Assembly (NCBI GenBank): GCA_047600785.1
Contig: JASGKH010000002.1
Span: 186,001 to 250,000, forward strand
Reading direction: 5' to 3'
DNA from: Breznakibacter sp047600785
GTDB lineage: Bacteria > Bacteroidota > Bacteroidia > Bacteroidales > Marinilabiliaceae
Length of the DNA: 64,000 nt
The notes beneath the pieces are model-generated. The model searched no databases. It saw only the letters and a list, made by a program, of their open reading frames with translations, and was not told the origin of the DNA. The translations under genes were made by a program, and so were the position numbers. The first letter of the stretch is position 1; each line of letters opens with the position of its first letter. Shown in pieces: positions 19,701 to 29,374 of this stretch.

Positions 19701-20747
19701 GGGCCTGCGCAACTCCACCAAAAAGGAGGTGTGGCCTGTGGCGGGTTCCCAGCAGAACTCAGCGTTGCGCCCTTTTACCGTGCCCGTCAGTCCGATTGCC
19801 GTGTCGCACAGTGCTTTGTACGTGAAGGTACGCACCTGGCTGCGGCCGTCCTGTTCAAAGGCCACGTTGCCGGCCATGTCCCGGGCCGTCACGCGCCACG
19901 CGTAGGCCATGCCGGGCTCAAGGCTCAGTTGGGCGGGGTATATGTTCAGAAGGGTGTTTTGGGTGGCCTCGGCGTAGAACACGGGCATGGAGGCTGCCAC
20001 GGTGGCGGGGGCGATGCCCGGCACGCGCATTTCCCACATCTCGAACTGGTAGCTTACCTGCCCGGCCGCCGACGGGATGCCCACGTGGCTGGCCTGCCAG
20101 CTGAAGGTGAGGGGCATGCCGGGATACTGCCCGGTTTGGGCGCCGTCGGCGGGCGACAGGAGCACGGGCGGTTTGCCCACGGCCACCCATGCCATGGCGC
20201 TGCCGCTGTTCGATATGGCACGGTTGGTGTGGTAGTGCAGCACCTCGACCGTGAACTTGTAGAGGCCTTCGGGCAGCTGGCCGCTTTTGGTGTAGGCCTC
20301 TTTGGAGTAGCCTTTAAACACCAGGTTGTCGGGGTTGAAATAGTCGGCCAGGTCGTCGCCCCACAGCAGTTGGGTGGCCCCCCCTTGCAGGTAGATGGGC
20401 GGCGTTCGCAACGTGGGCGGCGTTTCTACCTCCACGCCCACGCTCTCGAGCTTTATGTGCAGCTTCACGGGCAGGTCGGAGATGTTGAGGTCGTTGGCGG
20501 TGACGGCGACCATCAGGCGCGGGGACCCGGGCGAACAATAGTCGGACAGCCGCGGCGAATAGGGCGGCGTAAGCGTGGGGACCACGTAGACAGGGTACGT
20601 GCGCTGGGCCGTGGCGGAGAATGCGGCCAGCCACATTAAACCGAGCATCAGCACCATGATGGTTTTGTGGCATCGGTTGTTGCGGGGCAGTGCACGATTG
20701 TACGTTTTGTCTGATTTGTTTGCGATATTATGGGGCAGGGTGGCCAT
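16743..20747 (-). CDS. T1: full-length secreted polymorphic-toxin-like protein
   Basis: 1334 residues. The signal peptide is best from Met31 (LMLGLMWLAAFSATAQ), so the start may be 20657 rather than 20747. Then come beta-rich carrier domains (~60-420, with FN3-like features), a Cys cluster CPTCGCED, and a long carrier (~430-790). A peptidase-like segment follows, with HELGH (H869-H873), NLYH and NLMDY, and the conserved RVWLSW. From there (~17945) the DNA turns from GC-rich to AT-rich. A second module (GDYI, YGWYETS) and a papain-like peptidase follow: nucleophile in GECYKAC (C1154 or C1158) and His in TNHWVI (H1230). No T9SS sorting domain is seen. It lies 75 bp after the SprB-like gene and is followed by its immunity gene. 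Toxin role is inferred from architecture; a secreted peptidase with an inhibitor is the alternative. Confidence 0.75.
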   Translation of the reverse strand: MATLPHNIANKSDKTYNRALPRNNRCHKTIMVLMLGLMWLAAFSATAQRTYPVYVVPTLTPPYSPRLSDYCSPGSPRLMVAVTANDLNISDLPVKLHIKLESVGVEVETPPTLRTPPIYLQGGATQLLWGDDLADYFNPDNLVFKGYSKEAYTKSGQLPEGLYKFTVEVLHYHTNRAISNSGSAMAWVAVGKPPVLLSPADGAQTGQYPGMPLTFSWQASHVGIPSAAGQVSYQFEMWEMRVPGIAPATVAASMPVFYAEATQNTLLNIYPAQLSLEPGMAYAWRVTARDMAGNVAFEQDGRSQVRTFTYKALCDTAIGLTGTVKGRNAEFCWEPATGHTSFLVELRRPDTGWSTQGEAYDARAAFYDLEPGARYELRVKGVCNADPGNTGDFTPWAAVTVPVPQPTVDTLGCPTCGCEDAGPLPGITNFELRDDLAPGDTITSQSGTTRFIIKTAELDGTGAYRGVFLYWAEIWGAKVLCNYWDLQVNTDNVAVNIGFESVYDPQFLADADALANYIDRLADATALLSTNTAIRDTVEVALPFDYLYVDANGNVVAVKAGPDGLPADTVVVGTASQLGKTLVAGPDGQEYVVANNGQVMGVKEYKATGGNARLVDCYNDEKEANQLSSAPPVDFTASAGQKYGFDAYTDTKTTIQSQYPALANGYRPSYKSVASFATDRVAVSNATGITFKDEMGMPAVAAGGDLTVRGAAGGSTVGLYAYKAVNDTTEEIVGKLNIMSFDEQPRQVYIVPVNGATLPGAAALQHTLNTIYAQAVTRWAVDQGEPLTVTFPGGVMSHGGSSGIAAYNDDQRLVINTYAGLLGGRLDNDALYLFFIDNVAGRAGVAGFMPLQRQCGFIYGSPDLNIVAHELGHGAFNLYHTFSPENYIAKEQTTDNLMDYKGGMELWKYQWEQVQDPQRVWLSWTQEESEGEALLNNFKWINGDNGIFVDGELESKVEDLSKLLNSINARSGDYILRYETSDKSSLTNNNWTWNNISDGKESIIEKIKSNNTFTFSSSKSRSIYGWYETSEPTGRFTSLLVYVFKDNVQLENYKVSSLDSLAKNNRIRVGYYDGVGLDLNSHKYGIVAFFDEKEELQMLIQIDDTNEKIEESMEKWIEYLFSINMNNKKTLEDKTIILPLIPANAFETQAPGECYKACVAIMKNYDANYEEQSNMWALATTGANDGFYIHKECYEKAIKALDDLLEKGIPVIVGINYLDVGGNFDSVTNHWVIINGRGSDPKGVYYTYYEVAQTKELGISTDRNRFHFTSGGYLEGINPTVNSKKYKPIVTVIRCEPNDCACDRNNFKNETHKEECGGYYNHTSNPNGSLIKFR

Positions 20748-20821
20748 ATTAGTGTGTAAAGTTTAAAAAGTTAAGGGGGTCTGAGTTAATAGTTAAACCT
20801 TTGGGTCTCTCGATGAAAATG

Positions 20822-23800
20822 CTATCTCACCACCATTTTTGCCTGCCGGCGTTCGTTGCCGGCGGTGACTATTACCACGTACACACCTGTGTTCAGTTGC
20901 CCAAGCTGGTAGTTCAGATCGTACCTTTGTTGTTGGGTTCCTTGCCGGGTGTCCATTGCCAGTCCAAAGTCCACGCTGTAAACCACCACTTGTATGTCGT
21001 AGGTTTCGCGTAACTGGACGGTGAGCGTGAAATTGCCGTCGTTGGGATTGGGGGCGAGGGAAATTGATGTGACCAACGGATCTTTATACCCCACGAAACT
21101 GTCGTCGTCCTCATCCTCCTGCCCGTCGACGATTTCGACCTGTTTCACTGCTTTGGACGTACACCCGCCCGAATAGGCCCACATGCCTACATTGTAAATG
21201 CCGTTTTGGAGGGTGAGCAGTTCCAGTATATAGTCAACTGCATCGGTGGCGGTCACGTTGGTAAACACGTCGGGCGGATACTCCCATTTTAAGCTGTCGA
21301 GCGGTAGGTTTGACAGTTCATAGATCATCAGCGTGTCGCCCAACGAAGCTGCCGATGGCATCAGGAAATCGGCGATCAGAGCATCGTTGCCGATGGTCAG
21401 GCGGATGGTGTCATGGGCCAGACATCCGATGCTGTTGGCGACTTGAAGAAAGTAGTCGTCTTCCTGCCCAATGGTGAGAAACCGTTGGGCGGAGATGATT
21501 CCTGTGCCGTTGGACCACTGGTGTGTGGCGAAATCTTGTCCGTCCACGGTGATGCTGTTGCCGGGGCAGATGTGGATGTCGTCGCCCAAATTGACCGTTA
21601 CTGCATCGGGTTCGTCAATATTGACCGTTTGCCGGTAGGTGCATCCGTTGGCGTCGGCCAGCAGCAATCCGTACTCTCCTTTACCCAATGTCGAAGCAAG
21701 GGATAATGTGTCGCCGTTGGACCACAGATATCGGTAGCCACCCACACCGCCCTGCGGTATTACTTCTATATAACCATCGATGTAACCGTAACAGTGGGCA
21801 TCCTTGTAGGCTTTCACAGCGATCCACAACGGATCGGGTTCGGTGACCACAAAATATTTGGCGGAGGTGCATCCATTGGTGTCGGTCACCGCTACCCAAT
21901 GTTGTCCCCGGACAAAACCGTCTGCATGGCTCCCCACACTGTCGTTGGACCATTTGAAGGTGTAGGGGGCGTAGGGCTCGGCGGCATTTACGCCCGTAAC
22001 GGTGGCGGTACCGGTGGCGTCGCCGTAACAACGCACGGGTGAAGTTGCGACCTGTGTCACAGAAGGCACGGTCGACGGACGAATGGTTTGCGAGTATTCG
22101 TTGTGGCAAAGGTATTTGTCGTACACATCCAAATGGTAATCCCCGTTACGCACTAAGCCGGTTATTATGCTGTCGGTGCCAACCGTATTACCGCCGTAAG
22201 TCCATTTGTACGCATAAGGGCGGGTACCTCCCTGCATGGCCACGACAATGGCGCCGTTGTCGGTATTGCAGGTGGTATGGGTCACATTGGAAGCTGTGAT
22301 CTGCAACGGTGCGGGTTGTTCTACTTTTACGTTCAGTGTGTCGTATCCCACGCATCCGTGGCTGTCGGTCACGGCAAAGCGGTAATTGCCCACGGTAAGG
22401 TTGCGGGCCACGGTGTCAGGGGTCCAATGGTCGGGGTACTCCAGCCATACGTGTTGGTAAGGGGCCGTTCCCCCGGTGATGGAGAAGTAGACCTTGCCGT
22501 CGGCAGCGTCGTAGCACCGCACGCTGTCAATTTGTGTTACCTGTGCCCTCAACGAGTCGGGTTCGGAGATGTCAAACTCTACGCTGGTTTGTGTACCAGC
22601 CTTGTCAACCACATAAAAACGGTGGGTACGCACTGCCAGATCTTTCCATAGATACGTGTTGGAGAACACCACCGTACTGTCGTGCCTGAATTGGTAATCG
22701 CCCCATCCTCCCGTGGCCTTGACTTGCACATAGGCGTCTTCCGCATGTTTACAGCTTTGGTTGGCATACTGGGCCACGGAAAGCTCCAACATCGCGCCGG
22801 GTTGGTTGACGGTGACGGAACAGGTTAATTGGTTTTGGTAACGGTCGGTCGCCGTCAGCAGATAATCGCCGGCACTCAATCCGTTTACCGAAGAGCTTTC
22901 GTCTGTATCTTTGCCCGACGGATAGTGGCCGTCGGTGAGGTTTTGCCACGTAAAACGGTAGGGCGTGACTCCTCCCTGAAGGGCGATCTTTATTGCCCCA
23001 TCGTTACCTCCGAATCGTGATACGTGCTGGATGGCTGTTTCGGCCGTTTTGAATTTGGCATAGCCTTCAATGTTCAATTGTGCGTATGCTATGTTTCCAT
23101 CCGCGTCCGAAACCAGTATCCAGTAAATTCCGCCTGCAAGGTTTGTCAGATCCAATGTGTTGTTCGCAATGGCGACGTTGGCAACGGGGGCGGAAGCCGA
23201 AAAAGTTTGCAGTTGTCCACTGGGATAGAGGATTTGTACCTGAGCAATGGTTCCATTGGGGGTGGTGTATGCGGCAAAGCCGTTTTGGGCGCCATACGAG
23301 GTCTCATGTCCCAACGAAGTGCAATGTAACAAGCTATCGGCCGATTGGGGCAGGTATTGCCATTTTTCGACAGAGCATCCCTGGGCATCGGTCACGGCTA
23401 CCTTATACAGACCTGCGATCACTGCGTTTATTTTTGCCTGTGTCTGTGGGAGTGTTTGCCCGTCTGACTCCCATAAGAACGAGAGTGGTTGCGCTCCCCC
23501 CGATACCGTTACCTCGATGTACCCATCGGGAACGTTTGCCCCTGACGGATAGCCGACTTCTATTTTATCGATGCCGAGCAGGTCACTTTGGTCTATATGT
23601 GTCTCTAATTCGTAACGACAACCGTTGGAATCGTAGGTTTGCAGCACGTTGTGCGACGTACCGAGCTGCAGGTAGGTGTGGCTTTGGGCTGCCGCCAAAC
23701 AGGTGGTGTCGGTCTTGTTGGCAAAAACCAGATGATAAGGAGCCGTACCGCCGTCCACCTTCACGGTCAGTTGCCCGTTGTCGGCACAGGTGGGCAACGC

Positions 23801-26800
23801 AAGATGAGTGGCTTGTACCCGGAGGCTGTTGGTGGGCTCCGATACGGTAACCGTGTCGGTATAAACAGCCCCCAGACGGTCTTTGACGCTCACCGCATAT
23901 TGTCCTGCATACAGGTTGTCGAATGTGGCGAAGGGGTAATAGCCATTGTCCGATGCGCGTTTGTACAGGTAACTGCCCCATCCGCCCACTGCTTGCACGG
24001 TAAAGTTTCCTGTGTGTGACTTACACAGGGCGTTTTGACGGTGTATAACCATGAACGTAAGGGCTGTGTCGGGTTCAGCCACTTCAATGTCCATGATTGA
24101 ATCTTCGCATCCTTTGGCATCGGCGGCGGTCAGTTGGTAAATACCTGCCCTCAGCTTGTCGAAATACGCGGGCGTTTGGTCTTTGCCCTGGTGCACCCAT
24201 TCTTCCTGTGTGTCCGCGTTTGTAAGTTTAAGCTCTTTGAGTCCATTGTTGCCACCCGTGACGATGGCCGATACCCTCCCGTCGAGAGTTCCTTTTTGCA
24301 CTACCGGGCGGATGGTGTCGATGGCGAGCGAGAGGGGAGCAGCAGGTTGTGCCACTTCCACCCAGCGGGGTTGGTCCGATTGGCACATCAACGAATCGTA
24401 GAGCGTGAGGTGGTAGTTTCCGCTGGCCAGGCTCAAGAAGGGGTCTTTCCAGCTGGCGATGGAATCAATGGTTTGGGTTCCCTGTCCGAGCACGGCCCAG
24501 AATACCGTATTGGTACCTGATGTGGCCGTGATGGCAATTTTGCCGTTCGCCTCGCCATAACAACGCGCCGGTGTCACGTCCATGCCGGTGATTTGTGGGT
24601 TGTGATAGATGTTGAGCGTCATCTCTTCGGTAGTTTGGCATTGGTTGGCGTCAGTAATGGTCAGCCAGTATGTGCCTGAGGCCAGCGTGTCGGCCAAGGT
24701 CACCCGACCGATGGATTCCAGGGAGTCGGTGTAGGCAATGATAGCGGCATCTTTAACCCATTGGTACATGTATGTGCCGGTCCCTCCTTCTATTTCGGCC
24801 GACAACGTCCCGTTGGCTTTTCCGCATGTGGGGTGCGTCAGGCTTTTGTTGATGATTTTCAATGAGTCGGGTTGGGTAATCGTGAGGTCGTCACGTAATT
24901 GTACTTCCGGACAGTTGTTCTGGCTGTCTTTTAAGTAAATTCCATAGATTCCCGGCGGCAAAGGTTTCGCTATTGTGGCCGTGTCGATCCAGCTGGTCAC
25001 GTTGACAGCGGTTCCTTCGTCTGCATTCTTTCTTACCTGGTATCGGTATTTCCCGCTTCCTCCTTCCAACAAGCCTATTTCCACCGAACCATCGTTCCTG
25101 CCGTGGCAGCTCACGTCGCGTGCCATGGTTTTGTTGGCCCATACGGGACGCGGTTGCGAAATGGGCGTGGAGAAACGTTCTGTTAATGTGGTTTCCTCAT
25201 GTATGGTGCTGCTGTTGTACACACTTGACGAGATTGTCTGAAAGTCTCTGATGTCGCATTGCAACGTGTCGAGCAGGGTATTGAACACGTTCGACGTACC
25301 GAAAGTGACCCCGTTGGTGCTATAGGAACGCTGGGCGTTGGCAATCCCTCCCGTGGCCGTGATAGTTACTTGCGAAGTATCTCCGGGGCAACGGGCAACT
25401 TTTGTTTGTACGACACTTGGGGTGAATGTCGCACCATTGCCAAGCGGCAGGGAGAAAGAATATATTTCTTGGCTGTTGCCATTGTAGCTGAGCGATAACG
25501 TGTAATTGCCGTTCGACAGGTTTTGGCTGACGATGGTGGTTCCGTTGGTGGCAATTTGCTGTTGCCCTTTCAGCAATGCCAATGAGACATTGGTCATATG
25601 GCTGGTTGTGCTGAGAGAGGCTGAGAACGAATTGTTGCCCTTGTCGGACTGGAGCGTCGTTGAGGCCTCGAACGAAGGCCGCTCAATGGTTAGGGACAGG
25701 GGAATGGTAATGGTGCGGTTGTATTCATCGTTTATCGAGGCAGTGAATTGATAACTGCCGGGTGACAGTTGTTCGATGTTTTTTGTGTCGGCCGGCATGC
25801 TGTTGATGCCCAAGGATGTGTTCCCCGAAAAGCTGATAGTACCGTGGCGGTTTTGTGCCGACAGAGTGAGGCTGCCATTGCCTTCCAGACTGACGGCGTT
25901 AGTCGTGTGGCAGGAAAGAGAAAAAATCTTGCTTTCAATTTCAATATTCTCCGACTCCAAAAAGCAGCTTGTGCCTGCATCGATAATCACTGTGGCTTTA
26001 TAGGTCCCTGCTTCAAGATTTTCGAAGGTATGGTTTTGTGTTTTGGCCGTATGGGTGAGTATACTCTTTGTCGATAAGTTAGCCAGCTTGAATGTCACCG
26101 GATTTGATGGCACGCTACCCAATGAGACTTTAATTTCACCGTTAGCTTGCTGTGCCGTTTGTGCTTTGGGGGATACGGAGAGCCCCGATGTGGTTTCGAT
26201 GTTGATTTCGTAAGTGTAGGTGTAGTTTCCCGGGACACACTCAAGATCAATGTAATTGATGCCCTTCTTCAGTCCGGTGACCGAAATCTGGTCTCCAGCA
26301 ACGGTTGCGTTTTGGGAATCGTACTCGTAAGGTGGTGCGCCACCGCTAACGTATTCGAGCAATGCTTCCCCGTCGTCGGTGCAATCGCCGGTAGGAGTTT
26401 TCAATGAGTTTTCTGCAATTTTGAATACGGGGACAGGAGGAATTTTTACGTGTACGGAAAAGGAGTGTGCACAGCCTTGGTAATCGATGAGCGTTAAGGC
26501 ATCGTCTTCGTTGGTTTTTACGCCGTACAGCTTATACCCGAAATTCTCGTTAAGCCATTGGGCGCGGTAATGTTCTTTGAATTCTGCCTTCCATGCCACA
26601 TGGAGCGAGTTGGTTGGGGTGGAAAAAATGTTGTCGCTGGTAAGAAGGGTGAAAGGACGCTTGTACACTTTGCCGTCGTCGGCAAGGAAAAGACAGTAGG
26701 TGTTGGCATCGTCAATATAGAAGATGGAAGAAATGGTTTTGTTGGAGATTTTGGTTTGATCATCATTTAAATAGAGATTTTTTTTGTTAGTCTTTGTATA

Positions 26801-28912
26801 TAAGCATATTAATCCATTTTTTGAGAATATGGGTAAGATTCCTTCATTTGTGATAAAGCGGCTATCAAAAGTGAAAGGATATAAAACATAGAGCGAATGT
26901 GGATTTGCCACGTCTGAGGTGTTGTGTACAATTAGTCCGTTTTGATTGTATGTCAATACGTCGAAATCTCCAACAGCATTGGTAATAAGATAAGGGAATG
27001 ATACATAATCCACAGGGTAGATTCCGTTGCTTACTTCGGTCATTCTAACTGTATTATCTTGAAATACATATTGATGGTGATAATCATTGTTGCTTGTTAT
27101 GGGATAATAGTTTGCTGTCGTTGAACTTCCTGGTGTTGGCTTAGTAATGTAATTTAGTTTGTTGTATGATATTGTCATGTGGTCAAAGTTCAAAATGTAT
27201 AGTCTTTCTCTATTGGGCGAGAATACTTTTATTTCGTTATCTATGAATTGAAATGATGAATTGGTTATTGTTTTATACAGATTTGTGTATTGTGTGAAGT
27301 CAAAACTGAGGTCCATAAGGGGTAAACTCCCCTGATATAATTCTCCATCCTTCACCTCCTCGTACCAAACTTTATACTTTTTGTCCAAAAACTTCCCCCA
27401 CAAACCATTCCTGTCATTGCATACGGCTTCAAATGCGGCATCGAAATCGGCATCAGCCTGGACTTTTTCCTCTTCGGTGAGATCATCGTACCCTTGTGGG
27501 GCTTGTTTGATGGAGGCCAGCAGTGTATTGTTGCGATAGATTTCGTAGGGGAATCTTAAATGGGGGATATCGGATTCGTCTTTAAAATTGATGACGGCAT
27601 AGGGCTCGCCATTTGTCACAAGGTGGTAAACCGGGTTGTCGGCAGGATAAATGGGAGCACCTTGAGTTACCTCAATTCGTCCGGGCTTGCCGGGAACAGA
27701 GAATTCGCGCGTGCAGGCAAATGTTGTGGAGTCAAGCTTGTCCTGCAGTTGCAATTGCCAAGTCGCTGTCATTTCGGAATAAAATGGATCGAAAATGGCT
27801 CCGTCAATAATCGGAATGACTTTAAAGGTGTTGCTCGCTACGGCCTCCATTTTACAATAAAAATAGCCGACACCCCATCTGGGGTCAGTGGATTTTCTCA
27901 CCGCCCAACGGTAACGGCTTATATCGCCGTTTCCTGAGGGATCGTTCAGTGTCCAGTAGCCTTGGTCAACCAAATCGTCCAACTTGACTTGTACGGTGAC
28001 ACTGGTATCGCAACTGCTGCGTGTGATATCCAAAATGGAAAACTGTGGCCCTTGTGAATAAAACACGATGGGACCTACCAGGTTACCGTATGTAGTTTTG
28101 CCGTCTATCAGGGTTTTCTTGACCCTGAAGTACATATTCTTTCCCATCCATTTGAAATAGTTGGTATTGCCTTTAGTGCCCGCGATTTTTGTATACCCCA
28201 GCGAATATGATGTGCCGGGGTCCAAGGAAATGTCTAGATCTTCCCATCCTTCGTTGTTTACATTGACTTGTAGATTAGGCTTTCCTTTGCTGTTTACGTA
28301 AAATGGTTCCGTAGAAATCGTCACGTTTTCTGTTCCCAGATTATATCTGTTTTTTTCAGTTTTTTTGAGGTATACCGGGTGGTCGATAATCACTGTGGTG
28401 GTCATGGTATAACCTTCGCGGTTGCCGCTCCAATTCCAATTGTTGGAACAAGGGTCGGAGGCTTCTTTGGAAACAGAAGCAATTCCCTGTTTCATGGCAT
28501 CAACTGCTATGTCATAGGTGAGTTTTGTATCGTTTAAGATATTTCCTGCTTGTGTTGTTACCAAGATCTTGTCGATGGTATGGCCATTATTTGTTCGCAA
28601 ATCTTTTGTGGTTCTTTGGTCGGCCGAATCCTGGAGCTCTATGCCGAATAGCTTTATGTTGTTCAGTTCCTTGGAATTGGCCACTGTTACGCTTATCGGG
28701 ACCGGTCCTGCGTAAAGCTTGATCTCGGCACTGGTGAAAGTAGGTTTGTCATTGCTGCACTCGCCCCACGAATAGAACGATTGTTTGACTCCGATGCAAT
28801 GTCGAAAATTATTCTTTGCATCGTCATCGGTTTGCGCGTACGATTGTAGCGAAAGGGCACAAGCCAAAAGTGCAGTGCCAATGCGGAATAGGGTATGGGA
28901 ATAGGGTTTCAT
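20822..28912 (-). CDS. Giant SprB-repeat surface protein with T9SS sorting domain
   Basis: 2696 residues with a signal peptide (IGTALLACALSLQSYAQ). From ~residue 1250 onward it has many SprB-type repeats: segments built on CxGxxDGxxxI...GGxxPYxxxW and GxYxLxVTDxxGC, e.g. CYGEANGKIAI, CYDAADGKVYF, CHGRNDGSVEI. The last ~80 residues form a type A T9SS C-terminal sorting domain (LAPNPNDGNFTL ... LNTGVYVVIV ... KMVVR). Such proteins are exported through the outer membrane by T9SS and attached to the surface; SprB of Flavobacterium is the gliding adhesin. Gliding itself is not implied. The 5' end is tandemly duplicated just upstream. The start is well supported by the signal peptide. It probably shares a transcript with the 1500-residue protein upstream and T1 downstream. 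Confidence 0.9.
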   Translation of the reverse strand: MKPYSHTLFRIGTALLACALSLQSYAQTDDDAKNNFRHCIGVKQSFYSWGECSNDKPTFTSAEIKLYAGPVPISVTVANSKELNNIKLFGIELQDSADQRTTKDLRTNNGHTIDKILVTTQAGNILNDTKLTYDIAVDAMKQGIASVSKEASDPCSNNWNWSGNREGYTMTTTVIIDHPVYLKKTEKNRYNLGTENVTISTEPFYVNSKGKPNLQVNVNNEGWEDLDISLDPGTSYSLGYTKIAGTKGNTNYFKWMGKNMYFRVKKTLIDGKTTYGNLVGPIVFYSQGPQFSILDITRSSCDTSVTVQVKLDDLVDQGYWTLNDPSGNGDISRYRWAVRKSTDPRWGVGYFYCKMEAVASNTFKVIPIIDGAIFDPFYSEMTATWQLQLQDKLDSTTFACTREFSVPGKPGRIEVTQGAPIYPADNPVYHLVTNGEPYAVINFKDESDIPHLRFPYEIYRNNTLLASIKQAPQGYDDLTEEEKVQADADFDAAFEAVCNDRNGLWGKFLDKKYKVWYEEVKDGELYQGSLPLMDLSFDFTQYTNLYKTITNSSFQFIDNEIKVFSPNRERLYILNFDHMTISYNKLNYITKPTPGSSTTANYYPITSNNDYHHQYVFQDNTVRMTEVSNGIYPVDYVSFPYLITNAVGDFDVLTYNQNGLIVHNTSDVANPHSLYVLYPFTFDSRFITNEGILPIFSKNGLICLYTKTNKKNLYLNDDQTKISNKTISSIFYIDDANTYCLFLADDGKVYKRPFTLLTSDNIFSTPTNSLHVAWKAEFKEHYRAQWLNENFGYKLYGVKTNEDDALTLIDYQGCAHSFSVHVKIPPVPVFKIAENSLKTPTGDCTDDGEALLEYVSGGAPPYEYDSQNATVAGDQISVTGLKKGINYIDLECVPGNYTYTYEINIETTSGLSVSPKAQTAQQANGEIKVSLGSVPSNPVTFKLANLSTKSILTHTAKTQNHTFENLEAGTYKATVIIDAGTSCFLESENIEIESKIFSLSCHTTNAVSLEGNGSLTLSAQNRHGTISFSGNTSLGINSMPADTKNIEQLSPGSYQFTASINDEYNRTITIPLSLTIERPSFEASTTLQSDKGNNSFSASLSTTSHMTNVSLALLKGQQQIATNGTTIVSQNLSNGNYTLSLSYNGNSQEIYSFSLPLGNGATFTPSVVQTKVARCPGDTSQVTITATGGIANAQRSYSTNGVTFGTSNVFNTLLDTLQCDIRDFQTISSSVYNSSTIHEETTLTERFSTPISQPRPVWANKTMARDVSCHGRNDGSVEIGLLEGGSGKYRYQVRKNADEGTAVNVTSWIDTATIAKPLPPGIYGIYLKDSQNNCPEVQLRDDLTITQPDSLKIINKSLTHPTCGKANGTLSAEIEGGTGTYMYQWVKDAAIIAYTDSLESIGRVTLADTLASGTYWLTITDANQCQTTEEMTLNIYHNPQITGMDVTPARCYGEANGKIAITATSGTNTVFWAVLGQGTQTIDSIASWKDPFLSLASGNYHLTLYDSLMCQSDQPRWVEVAQPAAPLSLAIDTIRPVVQKGTLDGRVSAIVTGGNNGLKELKLTNADTQEEWVHQGKDQTPAYFDKLRAGIYQLTAADAKGCEDSIMDIEVAEPDTALTFMVIHRQNALCKSHTGNFTVQAVGGWGSYLYKRASDNGYYPFATFDNLYAGQYAVSVKDRLGAVYTDTVTVSEPTNSLRVQATHLALPTCADNGQLTVKVDGGTAPYHLVFANKTDTTCLAAAQSHTYLQLGTSHNVLQTYDSNGCRYELETHIDQSDLLGIDKIEVGYPSGANVPDGYIEVTVSGGAQPLSFLWESDGQTLPQTQAKINAVIAGLYKVAVTDAQGCSVEKWQYLPQSADSLLHCTSLGHETSYGAQNGFAAYTTPNGTIAQVQILYPSGQLQTFSASAPVANVAIANNTLDLTNLAGGIYWILVSDADGNIAYAQLNIEGYAKFKTAETAIQHVSRFGGNDGAIKIALQGGVTPYRFTWQNLTDGHYPSGKDTDESSSVNGLSAGDYLLTATDRYQNQLTCSVTVNQPGAMLELSVAQYANQSCKHAEDAYVQVKATGGWGDYQFRHDSTVVFSNTYLWKDLAVRTHRFYVVDKAGTQTSVEFDISEPDSLRAQVTQIDSVRCYDAADGKVYFSITGGTAPYQHVWLEYPDHWTPDTVARNLTVGNYRFAVTDSHGCVGYDTLNVKVEQPAPLQITASNVTHTTCNTDNGAIVVAMQGGTRPYAYKWTYGGNTVGTDSIITGLVRNGDYHLDVYDKYLCHNEYSQTIRPSTVPSVTQVATSPVRCYGDATGTATVTGVNAAEPYAPYTFKWSNDSVGSHADGFVRGQHWVAVTDTNGCTSAKYFVVTEPDPLWIAVKAYKDAHCYGYIDGYIEVIPQGGVGGYRYLWSNGDTLSLASTLGKGEYGLLLADANGCTYRQTVNIDEPDAVTVNLGDDIHICPGNSITVDGQDFATHQWSNGTGIISAQRFLTIGQEDDYFLQVANSIGCLAHDTIRLTIGNDALIADFLMPSAASLGDTLMIYELSNLPLDSLKWEYPPDVFTNVTATDAVDYILELLTLQNGIYNVGMWAYSGGCTSKAVKQVEIVDGQEDEDDDSFVGYKDPLVTSISLAPNPNDGNFTLTVQLRETYDIQVVVYSVDFGLAMDTRQGTQQQRYDLNYQLGQLNTGVYVVIVTAGNERRQAKMVVR

Positions 28913-29374
28913 GGGATTTTCGTGTTTGTAAAAGGTGGGTTCTCAGTTTACATTGATCGTTTTTTCCACGCTCGAGGTCACCGTGCGTTTGCCTGGCAGC
29001 ATGTACTCCAGTTTTACTGGGTATTGGCCACTGTTACGCTTATCGGGACCGGTCCTGCGTAAAGCTTGATCTCGGCACTGGTGAAAGTAGGTTTGTCATT
29101 GCTGCACTCGCCCCACGAATAGAACGATTGTTTGACTCCGATGCAATGTCGAAAATTATTCTTTGCATCGTCATCGGTTTGCGCGTACGATTGTAGCGAA
29201 AGGGCACAAGCCAAAAGTGCAGTGCCAATGCGGAATAGGGTATGGGAATAGGGTTTCATGGGATTTTCGTGTTTGTAAAAGGTGGGTTCTCAGTTTACAT
29301 TGATCGTTTTTTCCACGCTCGAGGTCACCGTGCGTTTGCCTGGCAGCATGTACTCCAGTTTTACTGGGTATTGG
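28676..29374. repeat. Perfect 347-bp tandem duplication
   Basis: Copy A (28681-29027) and copy B (29028-29374) are identical as far as I can compare base by base. Each copy spans the first ~78 codons of the SprB-like gene, the intergenic gap and the last ~28 codons of the 1500-residue gene. The joint carries a short shared sequence, ATTGGCC. Both flanking genes stay intact at their outer ends. Identity means a recent event or an assembly artefact. Confidence 0.9.
29014..29259 (-). pseudogene. Duplicated 5' fragment of the SprB-like gene
   Basis: The 81-codon frame repeats the start of the SprB-like protein, including its signal peptide, and stops two codons past the duplication joint (ISVTVANTQ). 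It arose from the 347-bp tandem duplication. It would be exported as a ~55-residue peptide if translated. No function is expected, but it keeps the native start context, so it could compete for or affect translation of the downstream full gene. Confidence 0.85.

Noticed and set aside
20822..28912. SprB-like protein as proof of gliding motility
   Set aside because: SprB repeats and a T9SS sorting domain occur in many non-gliding Bacteroidota; no gld genes are in the window.
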